Shown in pieces: positions 63,773-64,000 of a stretch of DNA of 64,000 nucleotides (positions within the stretch are counted from its first letter, which is position 1; each line of letters opens with the position of its first letter). The translations under genes were made by a program, and so were the position numbers. The notes under the pieces are model-generated. The model was not told the DNA's origin. It worked only from the letters and a program-made list of their open reading frames with translations, and made no database searches. Source of the stretch: Microcoleus sp. FACHB-672 (GTDB taxonomy: Bacteria; Cyanobacteriota; Cyanobacteriia; Cyanobacteriales; Oscillatoriaceae); assembly GCF_014695725.1 (NCBI RefSeq), contig NZ_JACJOU010000019.1, positions 62,001-126,000 on the forward strand, read 5' to 3'.

Positions 63773-64000
63773 TTCTAAAAGCTCTCCTCAAGAGGGCACT
63801 GAGTTTTTGTTAGCTGCTTTACATCTAATTGACCTGAGACCTGCCCTGAATCTCCCTAACGAAAGATTTTTAGCCAGCTAACTAGAGAACCGAGGGTGAG
63901 AGAATTATCTATGATGGCTGGCATCCGATTTCAAAAGTGGAGCGAATTTTGTTTGGCATCACAATAGGTATTCTTTCGTGCTGTATATTAATTCCGTCAC

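Noticed and set aside
63937-64000. Possible truncated gene at the right edge beginning GTG (MERILFGITIGILSCC)
   Set aside because: The hydrophobic start could be a signal segment, but there is no ribosome-binding site and only 21 codons are visible.

Overview
The window is chromosomal DNA of a cyanobacterium. The direct evidence is chlB (dark-operative protochlorophyllide reductase), psbY, a high-light-inducible protein, a GUN4-domain protein, the short cyanobacterial Hfq next to dapF, a cyanobacterial-type sucrose synthase, an N-terminally extended ThiE, a ComFB-like protein, a DUF29 protein and two AMIN-domain proteins. Base composition is moderate. The palindrome GCCGGC is very frequent in genes and spacers, while the common cyanobacterial palindrome GCGATCGC was noticed only twice. 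A filamentous or large unicellular lineage is plausible; genus cannot be fixed from the sequence. No tRNA, rRNA, CRISPR array, transposase or prophage gene was recognised, so this looks like stable core chromosome rather than an accessory island.

Layout. 1-4.8 kb: end of a TPR protein, M32 carboxypeptidase, sucrose synthase. 4.9-9.5 kb (minus): cyclic-nucleotide-binding protein, a large nucleotide-transporter-like membrane protein with HEAT repeats, and infC. 9.8-19.2 kb: alpha/beta hydrolase, exported pentapeptide-repeat protein, AMIN protein, psbY, gamma-carbonic-anhydrase-like protein, small conserved proteins, a MocR-type regulator preceded by a long inverted repeat, and a membrane protein. 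19.3-26.6 kb: SpoIID-like protein, a polyamine ABC transporter in the order potA-D-B-C, and a DUF1517 membrane protein. 27-31.8 kb: thiS and thiE, a beta-helix surface protein, a PD-(D/E)XK nuclease-like protein. 32.3-42.2 kb: dapF and hfq (divergent), cation/proton antiporter, M23 peptidase, ComFB-like protein, ilvC, folC, an orphan sugar-binding lipoprotein. 42.8-48.2 kb: pilM-N-O-Q, the type IV pilus assembly operon, closed by a clear terminator. 48.8-57.8 kb: HU, cobD-like, an atypical flavoprotein, thyX and dcd (convergent), a VWA lipoprotein, a CobO-like protein with an altered P-loop, adk and rph. 57.8-64 kb: DUF29, chlB, GUN4-domain protein, an exported hydrolase, a small hypothetical, an HLIP, and an isochorismatase-like hydrolase.

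Functional links. PilM/N/O/Q form the alignment complex and outer-membrane secretin of type IV pili; cyanobacterial Hfq, also here, is known to act with the pilus motor. thyX and dcd both feed dTMP synthesis. thiS and thiE belong to thiamine synthesis. cobD-like and CobO-like genes belong to or resemble cobalamin synthesis. chlB and the GUN4 protein concern chlorophyll synthesis. SpoIID-like, M23, dapF and AMIN proteins concern the cell wall. Many gene ends carry hairpins, several built from a recurring CCCTAG-type heptad.

No clearly new multigene system was found. The best leads are a lipoamide-dehydrogenase-like flavoprotein that has lost its redox cysteines, a CobO relative with a non-canonical Walker A loop, the transporter-HEAT/cNMP pair, the MocR operator, a possible non-AUG start of infC and the GCCGGC-rich genome signature.
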